Shown here: positions 1-12,493 of the stretch, piece after piece
Layout: each line of letters starts with the position of its first letter
How positions within the stretch are numbered: position 1 is the stretch's first letter
From: Chrysomallon squamiferum
Taxonomy: Eukaryota; Mollusca; Gastropoda; Neomphalida; Peltospiridae
Assembly: GCA_012295275.1 (NCBI GenBank)
Contig: CM022671.1
Coordinates: 8,242,227-8,306,226, forward strand
Reading direction: 5' to 3'
DNA: 64,000 nucleotides
Made by a program: the position numbers and the translations under genes
Notes under the pieces: generated by a model
What the model was told of the DNA's origin: nothing
The model's database searches: none
The model's input: only the letters and a program-made list of their open reading frames with translations

Positions 1-46
1 GTTTTTATAGCTTAACTGTTAAGTTAACATTCAGAAAATACATTTG

Positions 47-83
<37 letters not shown>

Positions 84-212
84 ATTGTGGATAAACATAA
101 AAAATAAATTGGTATAATATAAAAAGCACAACTTTCCATCAATAAATATGAATGCAGATTATTGTGCAATTATGTTACATAATAAAAAGACATATCTGTG
201 AGAACGGAGTAC
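1..212. repeat. CFAP54 intron end with poly(A) tract
   Basis: This is the intron downstream of the last visible CFAP54 exon. It contains an uninterrupted run of about 33 A at 48-80 (poly-T on the transcribed strand). I see no exon in it. Confidence 0.7.
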
Positions 213-2488
213 CTCTGCATGTTGCCCAGCTTTACAGTCATAGTAACACTGACACACAGCAGTGTACAGAGTTGAACGCCAGACAATGTACTTGACGCCC
301 ATCAGAGGAACAGAGGTTTCCATACACACAGATGCCCAGAGAAGAAATTCCAACACCTGATATTTGAAACAAAAATTTAAAATCAGTCAGTACTATTTCA
401 CTTTCGGATATAAGATTATGTGTGTGTTTAAATAAACATTTATAACAAAATATTGCTGCTGTTACTGTTATTATTATTATAATATTTCAATTTTGGATAT
501 ATGGTTATGTCTTTGTTTAGATAAACATTTATAACAAAATACTGTTGACGTTATTGTATCTACATATTATTATTGTTGTTGTTCTACATATTATTATTAT
601 TGTTTTTAGTGTTATTATTATTTTTGGTTTGGTGTCTCAGTTCCTTCCAGTTTAATGATCACTGTAATAAACATTTTTTTTATCACAAACTGGGTTAATA
701 GATTTTAAAATATTATTTTGACATGGTTTATATTACATAAACAAAATAATGACGTTAATCACAAATGCAAATGAAAGATTTTACCTTTGCAGAATGACCA
801 AGTAACATTAGATGTCTGGATATGTTGTAGATGTGAAGTGTTCCTGAAAGTGAAACATTACAAACTGAAACTGACATGTGCAAATTAAAACATCTTTCTG
901 GAGTAATGAGTTCAAGTAAATGATGATAAAAATAACAAATGCAACCTCTGTTCATTTTAAATACTCTAATATTTTGTTATTACAACTTCTTATTAGCCAA
1001 AATGTACTACCAGAAATAAATCAAACAATTCCAGCCCATACTGTGAACTTTCTATCCATTGAATTACTTACCATTGTAAACAAGCCAACAAAGAGACTCC
1101 TTGGGCAAGATGACTTGCATGAGCAGTCTGAGAAAACTGAGAATCTGTACACAGCGGTCAACTGACTGCTTGTTCTGAAGCCTCGGATCACTCATCTTCA
1201 CAATCTGGTACATACTGATACTTTTCCCCATCAGGGCACGAAACTGCAAGACATTAATTCCAAGCATCAGCAACCAGCATTTTTATAAATCAGTCCATGC
1301 ATTAATATCTCAGACGTAAATTTTATTTTGATCCCAAAACCTTCATTGATGGTTATAAAGGTACTGCTGGAGAGAAATTATATATTTTTTGATTTAAAAG
1401 AAACATATATAAAAATTCTATGAATCTCAGGAATTAACTTAGGCTACAACAGGCAAATATTGAATATATACTTTTAGACAAATATTTTATTCTAATGACA
1501 TTATAGGCCTATCTAGTATTTTTACATAATAAAATTATATAATTGTGAAGGGTTTTTTGTATGGATTAATATGTGTACGTTTTGACACTCTGACACCTAC
1601 AGTGAGTCCCACATTTTCAGCTGTCAGTCCATCAGGAAAGAAAACCTTTTTAAAGGCTTCAACATCTGTAATCTCCTGCACATTGATGTCACCAAAGTAC
1701 TGAAGATATCTTTCATAACACTGCCAAAGAGCAAGTTTATATTCCTGCAAAATAAAATTAAAATATTCAGAGTATACACTAACTTGACATGTCAGGATTA
1801 AAATACTCACCTTCAGTTTCCAAAAATTGATTATTAAAAATCATAAAATATTTAATATAAAAATACATGAAAAGGTATTGAATAAACAATGTTTATTCAT
1901 TATATAAAATTATTGATAAGTTTTATTTTTATTATTGTTTCTTTACTTTACAAACAGATTACAATATAGTTATGGCAAACCTTGATGGTAACAAGGAAAT
2001 CGCCAAGTTCAAGAAGTTTCTTCTGATAATACATTTTTGGAAGTCGTGGTTCAAATTTATTCCAGAGTTCAAACAATGCATTGAATCTGAAATAGAAATA
2101 AAACATTTATGTCGACAAATTAATCATTTTATTAAAAAATTCCTTGTTTAACATAAATATTACATTATAATTCTGTTATTCAGTAAATATGTTGATAATA
2201 CATTCTAGTTTATTTCTGTTATAAGAACACCAATTTCAACATTTAAAACATCCTTTAATTTAACCACAATTCAAGTATATAACATAACACTAACGGTCTT
2301 GAATGAGATTCATCCTCTTGTTTTTTGTAATTCTCAGACGATCTCTTTTTCATATAGCCAATAAATTTTGAAATTTCTTGATCCAGCGCTTGATACACAG
2401 GATTAGGTTTTCCAGCATCCTTGTTGTAAAATGAACTCTGCTGGCCTTTTATTTTTTCAACTGCAGCTAATTTGAGAAAGCTGGTCAT
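213..2488 (-). CDS. CFAP54: CFAP54, N-terminal part (5' six coding exons, gene continues beyond left edge)
   Basis: Cilia- and flagella-associated protein 54 is a very large scaffold of the central-pair apparatus of motile cilia. Coding exons in transcript order are 2488-2295, 2086-1981, 1744-1595, 1243-1072, 843-785 and 356-213, all with GT-AG borders and matching phases, giving 275 residues from the ATG at 2486-2488. Recognisable vertebrate CFAP54 segments follow in order: NPVYQ..ISKFIGYMKK, LFELWNKFEPRLPKMYY, KKLLELGDFL, EYKLALWQCYERYLQ, LRLLMQVILPKESLCWLVYNG, LHIYNISRHLMLLG and VLEFLLWASVCMETSVPL, ending at YTAVCQCYYDCKAGQHAE. Identity rests on remembered similarity, but the order and spacing are consistent. 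The remaining more than 2000 residues expected for the family lie outside the window. It is head-to-head with DNAAF11. Confidence 0.93.
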
Positions 2489-2789
2489 GACTGTGGGTTT
2501 TTTAATTTTATTATTTGCATGAAAAGAACACAGAAGAAAAATCTACCAAAATATTAAACACTTAAACATTTAGCAACGGTAGCCATTTTTCAACAACTGG
2601 CGTTGCTACTGACATCAAAGTAATTCGATTCTCTCCCTTGGAACACCTGGCTTTAGACTGGTTTTATTATCACTTTATTAAGTACGTTAATTGCGTATGA
2701 TATTTAGGAAACAGGTTCATAAACATTTTGGTTGCCGACGGGTCATATAATTGACATTTCATAATTTTTCACCACACTGAAACTTAATT
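2489..2789. promoter_or_regulatory. Divergent CFAP54/DNAAF11 promoter with RFX-like half-sites
   Basis: Only 301 bp separate the start codons of CFAP54 (minus) and DNAAF11 (plus). The interval holds three copies of an RFX/X-box-type half-site: TAGCAAC at 2571-2577 (reverse of GTTGCTA), GTTGCTA at 2602-2608 and GTTGCC at 2731-2736. RFX factors are the conserved regulators of ciliary genes. None of the copies is a full palindromic X-box, so the regulatory role is an inference. The interval must also contain both 5' UTRs. Confidence 0.5.
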
Positions 2790-5700
2790 ATGACAAAAAG
2801 TACGTCTGTATATATGCCACATATATGTCTTAATCCCAATATTTGATTTTAGATATATAATAAATGTAGATCTCTTGTCTGAAGTTAGTTTGACCCGCAT
2901 AAATATGATTATCATGAAGTTGATCCACTCAGACCAAAGAATTTTGATCTTTATATTCTCGTAGGCTTGTCATATGTCCACGTTACTTTCTGTCATTTAT
3001 AATGAAGAAATAATTTTAAAAGATATTAAAATATTATTTTAAGTAAAATTAATTTTATTTGTATATTTTATAAGATTAGATGTCTGTAGTAATAACGTTA
3101 ATTAGTTAAAAGTTAAGTAAACGGCTACATAAGCAGCAGTAACAACAACAACAAGACCAAAGTTGTTTTCATCTTACTAAATAAAATATAAACTGAATGT
3201 TAAAAACAGAGGTTGAGGAACGATAAACTGCTTTCTTGTAAACCACATTTAAATTATTGTTATAAACTATAGAGTATTTCATGGTGTAAAATTTGTATTC
3301 TCCAGTCACTGAAGATTTGATACGTAAAAGAGCAGAGCACAATGATCTGGAAATCTCAAGTCTTGAGGAAGTCTCTTTGCATCAACAAGATATAGAAAGG
3401 TTTCTTGTTTATTTTTAATTTTATTATTATCATTATTATTTTTTATGACATTACTTTTAAATATTTTTGAACATTACAGAGTTATTCTAGAATATACATG
3501 CAACTTTTTTCTTTGATGTTTTCATTTTCAGATAGTTTGTTCTGTTTATTAAAATGTTGCAATTGTTTTTTTTAAATTGTTTTTTAAATGCTGCAGAAGG
3601 ATTGGTATAATTTAACTTCATGTAAATATCCACTTATATTCATTGATTGTCAGTAAGTTATCATATTTTTGCTCTTGTATTAAAATAATCTGCTTTGTCC
3701 TTGCAGAATTGAATACATAGACAAATGGTGCAGACAACTTAAAATATTATATCTTCAAAGTAACCTGATTCCAAAAATAGGTAAGAAAATAATCAGATTT
3801 AATTACCTGTCAAAAGACTGTCTTTTTCTGTTTGAGAAATCTGTTTTTCTATTTACCATCTGACCATATATTTAGCATTATTGTTTTAAAATTAATTTTT
3901 ATTTATTTTACAGAGAATGTTGGTCGGCTAAAGAAACTTGAATATCTAAATTTAGCTTTAAACAATGTGGAAAGGATAGAAAATTTAGAAGGTATGTAAT
4001 CTGCTACATGTTTTAATACATTATGTTGATTCAAAACAAATATCAACAATCTTTATTTGTTTAATAATGCATTAATTTAAAATAAAATATATAAATATAC
4101 TATTTACAATATTTGTAAACATATTTTAATTCTTTATTGTATTTTCAGGATGTGAATCATTAAAGAAACTTGATTTGACTGTTAATTTTGTTGGAGAGTT
4201 GACAAGTTTAGAAACACTGAAAGATAACTACAACTTTAGAGAATTGTAAGAGCTTTTTCTTTTTATATTGGCTAATAACTTAAAAAATTTATTTTTTACC
4301 TCATATAAATCATATCATAAACCCAATACCTAGATTAGTTATTGCATATTTTCGTAATTATTCACTATAATGTTATTGAACACATATAATACATAATTAA
4401 TTTGATGAATTTAATTTAGCTTTCTAATTAGAAATTCAGCCAAGTAAATAATATTTACATAATCTATTTAATTTTTTATATTATTTATTTCTTTATATTT
4501 TTGTTATAAAGGTTTTATTGCAGAATTTTATTACCTAGTGATATAATTTTTGTATAGATTTCTTACTGGCAATCCATGTACAGAATTTGAGGGATATAAA
4601 GAATATGTGATAGCCACACTTCCCCAGTTGCAGGTGAAGTAGAATAGTCTAGTTACAGTTTGACATCATCCTTATGTATTTATATTAATATTAATTTTCA
4701 TTTCAATGTTAACATGGTTTTCTTAATTTAAATATATATATATATTATTTATTTCAGGTGCTTTTGCTTTAATAAATCATTCTAAAAAATGAATTAAATT
4801 TAACAGCAACCAATTATTATTATTATTATTTTTTTTAAAGATTTATTTAACATTTTCTTTTTTTACTTATATTTTAAAAATACATTTTTCCTTTTATTTT
4901 AGTATCTTGATGGAAGAGAAATAGAAAAATCAGAAAGAATAAAAGCAATACAGGTATTTGATTATTGGCAATCCTATTAGCAGTCTTTAAGTTGAAAATT
5001 CAAAACAAGTTTTCACTGTCTGTTGTTTCACTAGTGTAATTTACATTATTCAAATGCACAAATCTTTCTTGTTAAATGACTGAGGATTCATTAAATAATT
5101 TTTATTTAAGATGTTTTAAAACTGTTAACATGTTTATTTTGTTTTAGAACTATGAAACAACAAGAGCAAGAATACTAGAACAAGAGGAAGAGTACAGAAG
5201 AAAAAGGGTTTGTTTTAAGATTTAAATTGTTATAGTTCATCAACTTCCACAGCCAAATTACTGTTACATTATATAATATATCTATGATACATTATGATAA
5301 TAATTTAAATGCTTTACTTCCTCATAATAACATTTATCAGTATTCTAAATAGATTTTGTATACTTTTCTTTTTTCATAGATTTTATTATATGAAATAATA
5401 TTATTATAGTAAAATTCAAGTAGACATATAACCTCTTAATTATAAAGATAAAAAAGCCAATATATATTTGTGATGTTTCAGTTCTGAAATAATTAATTAA
5501 AATTTTTAGGTAAGGTCTTAAGAAATTGACAGAAGCTAATAAAGAGTAATTTAATATTAACTATAATTCTTGATATATACTGTTATGTTTCACTCTGCAA
5601 AGATACATTGTTCACTGATATTTTTTTTCTTCTGAAATTCCCTTTTAGGCAAAAGAAAAAGAAGAAGCTTTACTAAAGAAAAAGAAAAAGGAAGAAAAGA

Positions 5701-8700
5701 CACCTGGATTTGATGGGCGATGGTACACAGATATTAATGAAGGGTATATTCTTTTGTGTGCATTTTCTTTAAATTTCTGGATGTGATTAGAAGTTTTGTC
5801 ATATAAATAAAAAAAAATGTTAATGATAGTAACAGTTAACTCTAAAACACTTAAATTTGAGAAAAAGATTTTACTTTTTTGAAGAAGTATTTTAAAAGAG
5901 AGAAAAAGGCATTAGAAAATCTATGATTCAATAAAGAATTTAGTTTTACAGAAAAAAGTCATTTATAAATAAAATCTGTAATTATTATACTTGTAATAGA
6001 AAACAATTTTTATTAATAGCAGTTTATTTGTTAATAAAGTAACTGATTTTAAAACAAAAATGTTTCCATTATTTATCATAATTTTCAAAATAGTAATATT
6101 AGATACATGTTTTATATTTTCTTCACTAATTTAATCAAATGTGATTTTTTTTTTTTCACCTTTGTAGGGATGCAAAAGAAAATAAAAATAAAGAGAAGGA
6201 GAAGGAGAAAGATAAAAAAGAAAAAGAAAAAGACATAGTGGATAAAGAGTAAGGATCTTGTCTATATCTGAAGAAAAAAACACGATTTAATATTCAAAAT
6301 ATTCATTGTTTGTGCTGTGAATTATATAATTGAACACTTTTTATTTTTAATAAAGTTTTTAGAAACTTTTTCCTTTAATTATTTAATACTTACCATCAAA
6401 ACTGTTTGATCTATTTTATATGTAGTAGAAAAATAGTAAATTGTTATTGATTTTGGATGATTTCAATCTGACTGACATGTGTAACAAAAATCTTTAAAAT
6501 CAATTTTAATAATACGTTTTTTATTTTAAGATTTTGGGATGAAAAGGTTCCTTTTACACCAGAATCAAGAATTGAGGTCCATGAACATATGAAGAAAATT
6601 AAGGAAAAAGAAAACAAGTAGGCTTATTGTTCATTCTGTTTCCATGATTGCATTTGATTTTGTTTAGCACAGATAATTTTAATTGATATTTTTTTTTTTT
6701 TTTATGCATATACAAGTTAATATAATAACAGTACTTGTTGCACATGGATTTACTTTAGTTAAATTGTGTAAAATATCATTTATTTAAATTTATATACACA
6801 TATTTAATGGAATTCCATGATGCACATATTTTTTACAATTTTTCTTTTGATTGAAATGTTTCATTTGATAACATTTTTTCTTATAATTTTGATGCAGAAA
6901 AGATGAAAAAAAGGAGAAAAAACCAAGAAGGTTGTTTAATGAAGATGGTCGACCTTTAAATGTTAATGAGCCTAAGTATGTTCTCATGTTTTAATTTTAA
7001 AAATTGTTAGTAACTTTCATTTGATTTTAGTTAAGTAATGTGTAGAAAGAGATAAAAATACTGTTTATAAAATGATCCATATCTTTATCTGTTGTAATTA
7101 TAATTGTGAACAATTGTTGAATATTATTTTTATAAAATCATTAGTGTGAGAAATTGATACAAACTTTAATAATCACAATCTGGTTTTTTATTTTTTTCAC
7201 AGATTGGACTTTGCTTTAACAGAAGATGAAGAAAATAATAAAATCGTTTTGGATCTAGCTGTCTACAGGTAAGTGTTATACATATTTTGTTTTTCATATT
7301 GTGTACCCATCAATTTATAGTCAAAATTTCCAAAATGGTTTTCATCAGTATCAGAAGAAATAAAAAAAATAAAAAACATCTTAATCTTAAATATTTGTTC
7401 AAGCTGTAGAATAACTTTAATAATTTTTTGTTAAACACCTGCATTTAAAAAAATAAAAAACTTTTAAAGAATTTGTTTTTTGTTCATTCAGAATTTTTTA
7501 ATTATTTTACCCAATGTGTATTGTTGTAGACATATGGACACCTCATTGTTAGAATGTGACATCCAGCCAACTCATGTGAAGGTTGTTGTCAAAGGAAAGG
7601 TATAAAATTCTTTAACTATAAAAAATTAAAAACTAATAAACCCACCTTGGACATCTTTGCTTATTTCCTACTTGTATTTTAATTTTAATTTTCTTTCTCT
7701 CACTCTCAGTTTTCTTCTTCTTTTTTTTTTTTTGAGAACATAATGCTTGATACATTAAATATTTAATAAGTCCAGGTTTTAATTTACTTCTTATTTGGAA
7801 TATGTTGTCATAATTCATGGCCGATAATTTTGAATAAAAATTCATTAAAATGATTAATTTCTGTAACTTTAAAAATGATTGTCTCTCTTATTTAAAAATA
7901 AAAGGTAATGGTAATAATAATTTAAAAAAAAAAAAAAAAATTATAAATTTTAATACTCATCAGCATGTAATGGAACATACCACAAAATAATAATTCAAAT
8001 TTGGTAAAATGCAGATATTTCAGCTTTGTTTGCCTAAAGAAATTAAATCAGATTCAAGTACAGCGCAAAGATCTTTAACCACTGGACACCTTGTTATCTC
8101 AATGCCTTTTGTAAGTATATAAACATTTTTCCATTTAAAAAAAAAAAAAGTTTTAAATAATTATATAGAGTTAAAGTATAAACTGAAAACAATATAAAAT
8201 ATATTAATTTTAAAAAATTAAACAAGAATTAATAGACCATTTAACAGAAATATTGAATTGGTAAAAATAAGGGTGTTTTTTTTACACACAATTTTTTTTT
8301 TTTTTTTTTGCAGGCTAAGCCTGTTTTAAAACCAGTAAAAGTGCCAATTAAAAAGGAAGAAAAAACCATTTGTAGTCCAGTCAGGTAAGATAATTTTATT
8401 ATTATATCATTTTGTTGTTGTTTTTGAGAAAAATAAGTACATTATATTTTGTTTTGATTTATGAACAACTTAGGAAGCATTTAAAACATTTTTTTTTTTC
8501 ATGTAAAATGAAAATAATAATCTTATAAATGATTCTTATACATTTTTTTTTAGTATTATTTTTTTTATGATAACAGTTCAGTATGTCATTGTATATTTTC
8601 CATAAACATATATAGTATATTATACTGTCACTTCTAAAATATCTAGGAATATTTTTATTTTGCAGACAAAAAGAACAGCACTTAGAAGTTGACCCAAAAG

Positions 8701-8846
8701 CAAAATCTTGTGTAGACTTTGCCAATATAGTGAAAGAGAAATCGGATAAAATTATTCCACCACTTGGCACACAGAGAAAGCCAGTGAAAGAAAGACCAAA
8801 TTCAGAAGATTTTGTAGATGATTTGGATGTGCCTCCTCTTGTCTAG
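2790..8846 (+). CDS. DNAAF11: DNAAF11 / LRRC6, dynein axonemal assembly factor 11
   Basis: Cytoplasmic leucine-rich-repeat protein needed to preassemble axonemal dynein arms (the tilB/LRRC6 family). Exons: 2790-2799, 3306-3399, 3707-3780, 3914-3991, 4149-4245, 4558-4633, 4903-4953, 5148-5207, 5649-5743, 6168-6248, 6531-6617, 6898-6975, 7203-7268, 7530-7599, 8015-8110, 8314-8384, 8666-8846. All phases agree, giving 454 residues (human 466). Residues about 20-150 hold the LRRs ([34 protein letters not shown]) and the LRR cap ([21 protein letters not shown]). A Lys/Glu-rich stretch with the signature [10 protein letters not shown] follows, then FTPESR, and a CS/p23-like domain at about 290-371 ([15 protein letters not shown]-type, [19 protein letters not shown]). 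The first coding exon has only 10 nt, chosen because M-T-K-I-T-E-D-L-I matches the family N-terminus and the donor is GTACGT. Paired divergently with CFAP54. Confidence 0.95.
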
Positions 8847-9560
8847 CCCTGACTTCAAAACTGAAGTGTTTATATATACATGTCTATTTTAAACATTTCA
8901 AGACTGGCACAGTGTACTTGAAAGTCATAATACAGAAATATATAACTGTGTTGGCACTCGTGAATATAAACAGAAGATGGATAACTCAACTTTATACATA
9001 TTTCAGTTGTCATTTCCACAATTTATTTAAATATCAGTGAGATAAAGAGAGCCTGATGTTAGTGAAAAAATACTTTGAAATCTCAAATTTGTTTTTCTCC
9101 TGGTTTAAATCTCATTTGTGCAAACTGCACTGAGACAGTTCTTAGTCTTCATGATTACAGTAACACTCAATTTACTTAAATTTTTTTTTTTTTTTATTTA
9201 TTTTATTATTATTATTTTTTATTTTTTATTTATTTTTTTTATTTCATTTTATTTTATTTCATTTCAATATTATTATTATTATTATTATTTTTGCTGTGGT
9301 TTTGTATAATTCTCATTAACAGCAATTTTTTCAGGAAATGGAAAATATTTCATTAAAGAAAAGATGACCATCATTAATGTTTATACATCATTAAAATTCA
9401 TCCGCTCAGGAATACATTTGATCAATTTTACTGAAAATTTGACTGAGTTTCATTTGTTTTCAAATAAATATTAAAAAGGTAAAATTTATTCTTTTACAGT
9501 TGTATATTATTTATTGATGTCTTACATATAATTTTCAATAAACTGAATTTATATATTTCA
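8847..9560 (+). other. DNAAF11 3' UTR region
   Basis: Non-coding sequence after the DNAAF11 stop. It includes a T-rich low-complexity block at 9181-9292. Two AATAAA hexamers (9463-9468 and 9537-9542) could end the transcript. Short open frames here are composed of Phe, Ile and Tyr from the T-rich block and are not genes. Confidence 0.6.
9537..9542 (+). terminator. Candidate DNAAF11 polyadenylation signal
   Basis: AATAAA hexamer about 690 bp after the stop codon, followed within 30 bp by a GT/T-rich stretch (GTTTTTGTTTGTGGG), the usual downstream element. An upstream AATAAA at 9463 is an alternative. Confidence 0.5.
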
Positions 9561-9827
9561 AAGTGTTTTTGTTTGTGGGTTGTTATGCAATTTAATTTTC
9601 TAGCATGAAAATCTGTAACAACTGTAAACAAAACTCCAGAGTTGTTGTGAGCATGCTAATAAACTGGTTGATAATTAATTTATTGTTGTATTTTAAAAAG
9701 TTAATGACAGAATTTCATACTCTTAGTTTTTCTTCCAGCTTAGCTATCTTATTAGTATCATCTGTTGTAAAAATTCAGACAACAAGAACAAATAATTAAA
9801 TTAGACAACTTCAACAATATAAAATAT

Positions 9828-10889
9828 TTTATTTTTCAAAAAGTAGAAAAAATTTGACAGTAGTATATATAGGCCTACACAATCAATTTGATAAAAATTA
9901 TAATATGTGCAGAAAGAGTTTTGAACTTATTAAATGTACATGAATTTTAATTAGAATAAAATTGTCAGTAAAATGTCATGGATACCGTTACCAGTATATA
10001 TATGTATATAAATATTTAGTCATTATAAATTTTGATGTTTTCAAAGTTGCTTACAGAACAACAATGACATGAAGCATATTCAAATCAATGAAGAGAAATA
10101 CATGAACAAATTATTTGTCTTTTTGCCTTTTAAAGAAAAATAAAATATCTCAAAACTGCAAATAAATCTTTTTTTATACAGAAAATGCACTATTTTTTTT
10201 TATAAAAAGATAATAAAATGTTCTGAAAACTTAATTTATATTCATGACAAGGGTTCAGCTGGTAATGTTTTATCATTTTGATTAAACATCTAGTGAGAAT
10301 AGACAGTAATCTTTCATTAAGAAAATTCTACTTGAAATATTTTCATTTTATACTTTATAACCAAACAAAATTTAAAAAAATAAAAAATAAAATAATAATA
10401 AATTTTTAAAACCCCCCAAAAATGTGTTAAGAATATATTAATGTAAGTATTATCTAAGTTGTCTGTGTTTTTTGTGACATGTTGATGCATTCTGTTTTTA
10501 AAAATCTGAAAAGCAGTGAAGCAGATCTCAGGTTCAACCTCCCTTCCCACATCTATAAAGAAATAATATGATGGTCAGCAGTGCCAACTTGGAATGTTAA
10601 ACTGTAAAAATAAAAATAAAAGATTATAATATTAGCAAAATATACTAGCCTAGAACCATACATTAAATATTATTTTACGTTATATTAAACAGAATTTTTA
10701 AGATTCACAACTACTTAGAGATTTAAAGTGTAACAATTTATTAGATTATTTATGTCATTCATTAAAATAACTTATTTTAAAATAAAAAGCCTAAAAGGAT
10801 CAGTTTTAAATAAAATAAAAAATGTATACATATATAAATAAGATGATAATTACTTTCAATAAACATACATCATGGAAAATGCTGGGCCA
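9828..10889 (-). other. MANBAL 3' UTR region with candidate poly(A) signal
   Basis: Non-coding sequence downstream of the MANBAL stop on the minus strand. TTTATT on the plus strand at 9828-9833 is an AATAAA for the minus-strand transcript. If both signals are used, the DNAAF11 and MANBAL transcripts end about 290 bp apart, facing each other. No gene is seen between them. Confidence 0.45.
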
Positions 10890-12493
10890 TTATCTGTGCT
10901 TTTTCTTTTCCTTTTTTCCTTTTCTTGAACCTGTATGATCACTGTGTTGTTTGGTTGCTAACTGAACTGGTGATATTTTTGCAGATTCATCTTCAGCATT
11001 CTACAGTCAATAAATATATACAAGAATGGTGGAAAAGTACAACAAAGTCAAAACAGTTTTATAACTGCCATATAACAAATATTTTCTTATATATATATTA
11101 GATGTAAATGAAATTATTTAATATTTTTTTAAAATTAATAATTTGGTTTTATTGATAGAACCTTTACTAATAAACATATGCCATTTATATTGATATATAT
11201 TTAATTAATAATCTAATGTTATTGGTGATCCCTGTATTAGTAAACATATACCATTTATATTAATACACATTTAATTAACAATCTATTTTTATTGGTTAAA
11301 CCTGTATTAATAAACATATACCATTTATATTAATATGTATTTAATTAGTAATCTGATTTTGATGAAGTCTGTACTAAAAACAAACATCATATACAACAGC
11401 ATGAACAGGGTAGCAAATTTTATTTGAAATTCTTATCTGTTTTTATTTTTCTATATGTGATAAAAGTATTTTGTTTGATGCCAAAATTAACTGCTAATAA
11501 CCAATAGTTTTAACGACAATTGATTTAATTTCTATAACAAACTTGTATGGTTATTGGTTAATATATTTTTAATGAATGCTTCAGCATCCATTATTTCAAT
11601 TTTTAATATAAATTAATAATTATTATGAAATAATACTTTATAGAACTAAAAACAGTGAAATGTTGGTAATGTCATTAGCTTATGTAAGTTTACATTAGTA
11701 GACTATTATTTATAAATATGTTTAGAGGCATTTTTAAATTTAAATATTACATTAAAGCCTAATAAATAAATTTGAAGATAAATATTCTCCTGTTGTTGCT
11801 AAATTAGTTTTAAAATAAAAAAAACATTAATGTGACATTTTCTTTATTAATATGTCAAATATGTTCAAATGTGTAATAATAAATATGATTTATTCGTCTA
11901 CTCAGACTACTGTTATTTGTTGTAGACTGTATCAAATATGATTATCATGATTGTACATTGTTGCTTCTTGACATGTCTGCACGTTTTTAATAATTATTAA
12001 ATTAATATTATTTGTCAATCCTTTTTCAAAACCTATTTCAAACAGTAATTCCATCATAAAAGTACTACTCTATCGTGGTCCTTGGCTGGAATTTGAAATG
12101 GTCCACCATCCAGGTAAGACAAAATTACAAATACATTATTATTGTAAGTAAATTTTTTATTTAGTTATTATCATATTATGTCTTTTTATTCATACAAAAC
12201 GTTTTACAATATCAGTTTGACGTTTTCATATTTTAGTAACAAAATTATACAGTTCTGACACTCAGCGATTTGCTATGACATACTACATGGTCTTTTAACC
12301 GAAAAGTATTTTGAACGGTAACACATAGATCAGTGATAAAAAATAATTAAAAATGTTAAGGTACCTTCTCCTTTTCAGTTTCTGGAATTAGGACAACTGC
12401 AAATACACATACAAGTTGAAACATAGCACCAAGAAATAAACCATACTGTAAAACAGTGTCCAGTAAAGAAGGTTGATCGATTGCGATTACCAT
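10890..12493 (-). CDS. MANBAL: MANBAL-like small single-pass membrane protein (UPF0239 family)
   Basis: Two exons, 12493-12365 and 11000-10890, join in phase 0 to give 79 residues (human MANBAL 85). Near the N-terminus, LLDTVLQYGLFLGAMFQLVC matches the family signature LLRYGLFLGAIFQLIC and runs into a hydrophobic segment (about residues 15-37) ending in VVLIP. An acidic linker (ETEKEKNAEDES) follows, then a strongly basic C-terminus (GSRKGKKEKKKHR). That is the topology of a short tail-anchored or single-pass protein with a basic cytosolic tail. The molecular function of the family is not established to my knowledge. The single intron is 1364 bp. Identification rests on the YGLFLGA-FQL motif plus the matching length and charge pattern. 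Confidence 0.87.
11135..11365. repeat. 70-bp tandem repeat, about three copies, in the MANBAL intron
   Basis: TAAACATAT recurs at 11171, 11241 and 11311, exactly 70 bp apart. Each copy is followed by the same CCATTTATATT and TTAATTA blocks and then an ATTGGT/GATGAA block and CTGTATTA. Copies differ at scattered positions, so this is an old minisatellite. The rest of the intron (11001-12364) shows no other structure. Confidence 0.85.

Noticed and set aside
8459-8770. 103-codon minus-strand open frame
   Set aside because: Overlaps the last DNAAF11 coding exon in antisense and reads into A+T intron sequence.
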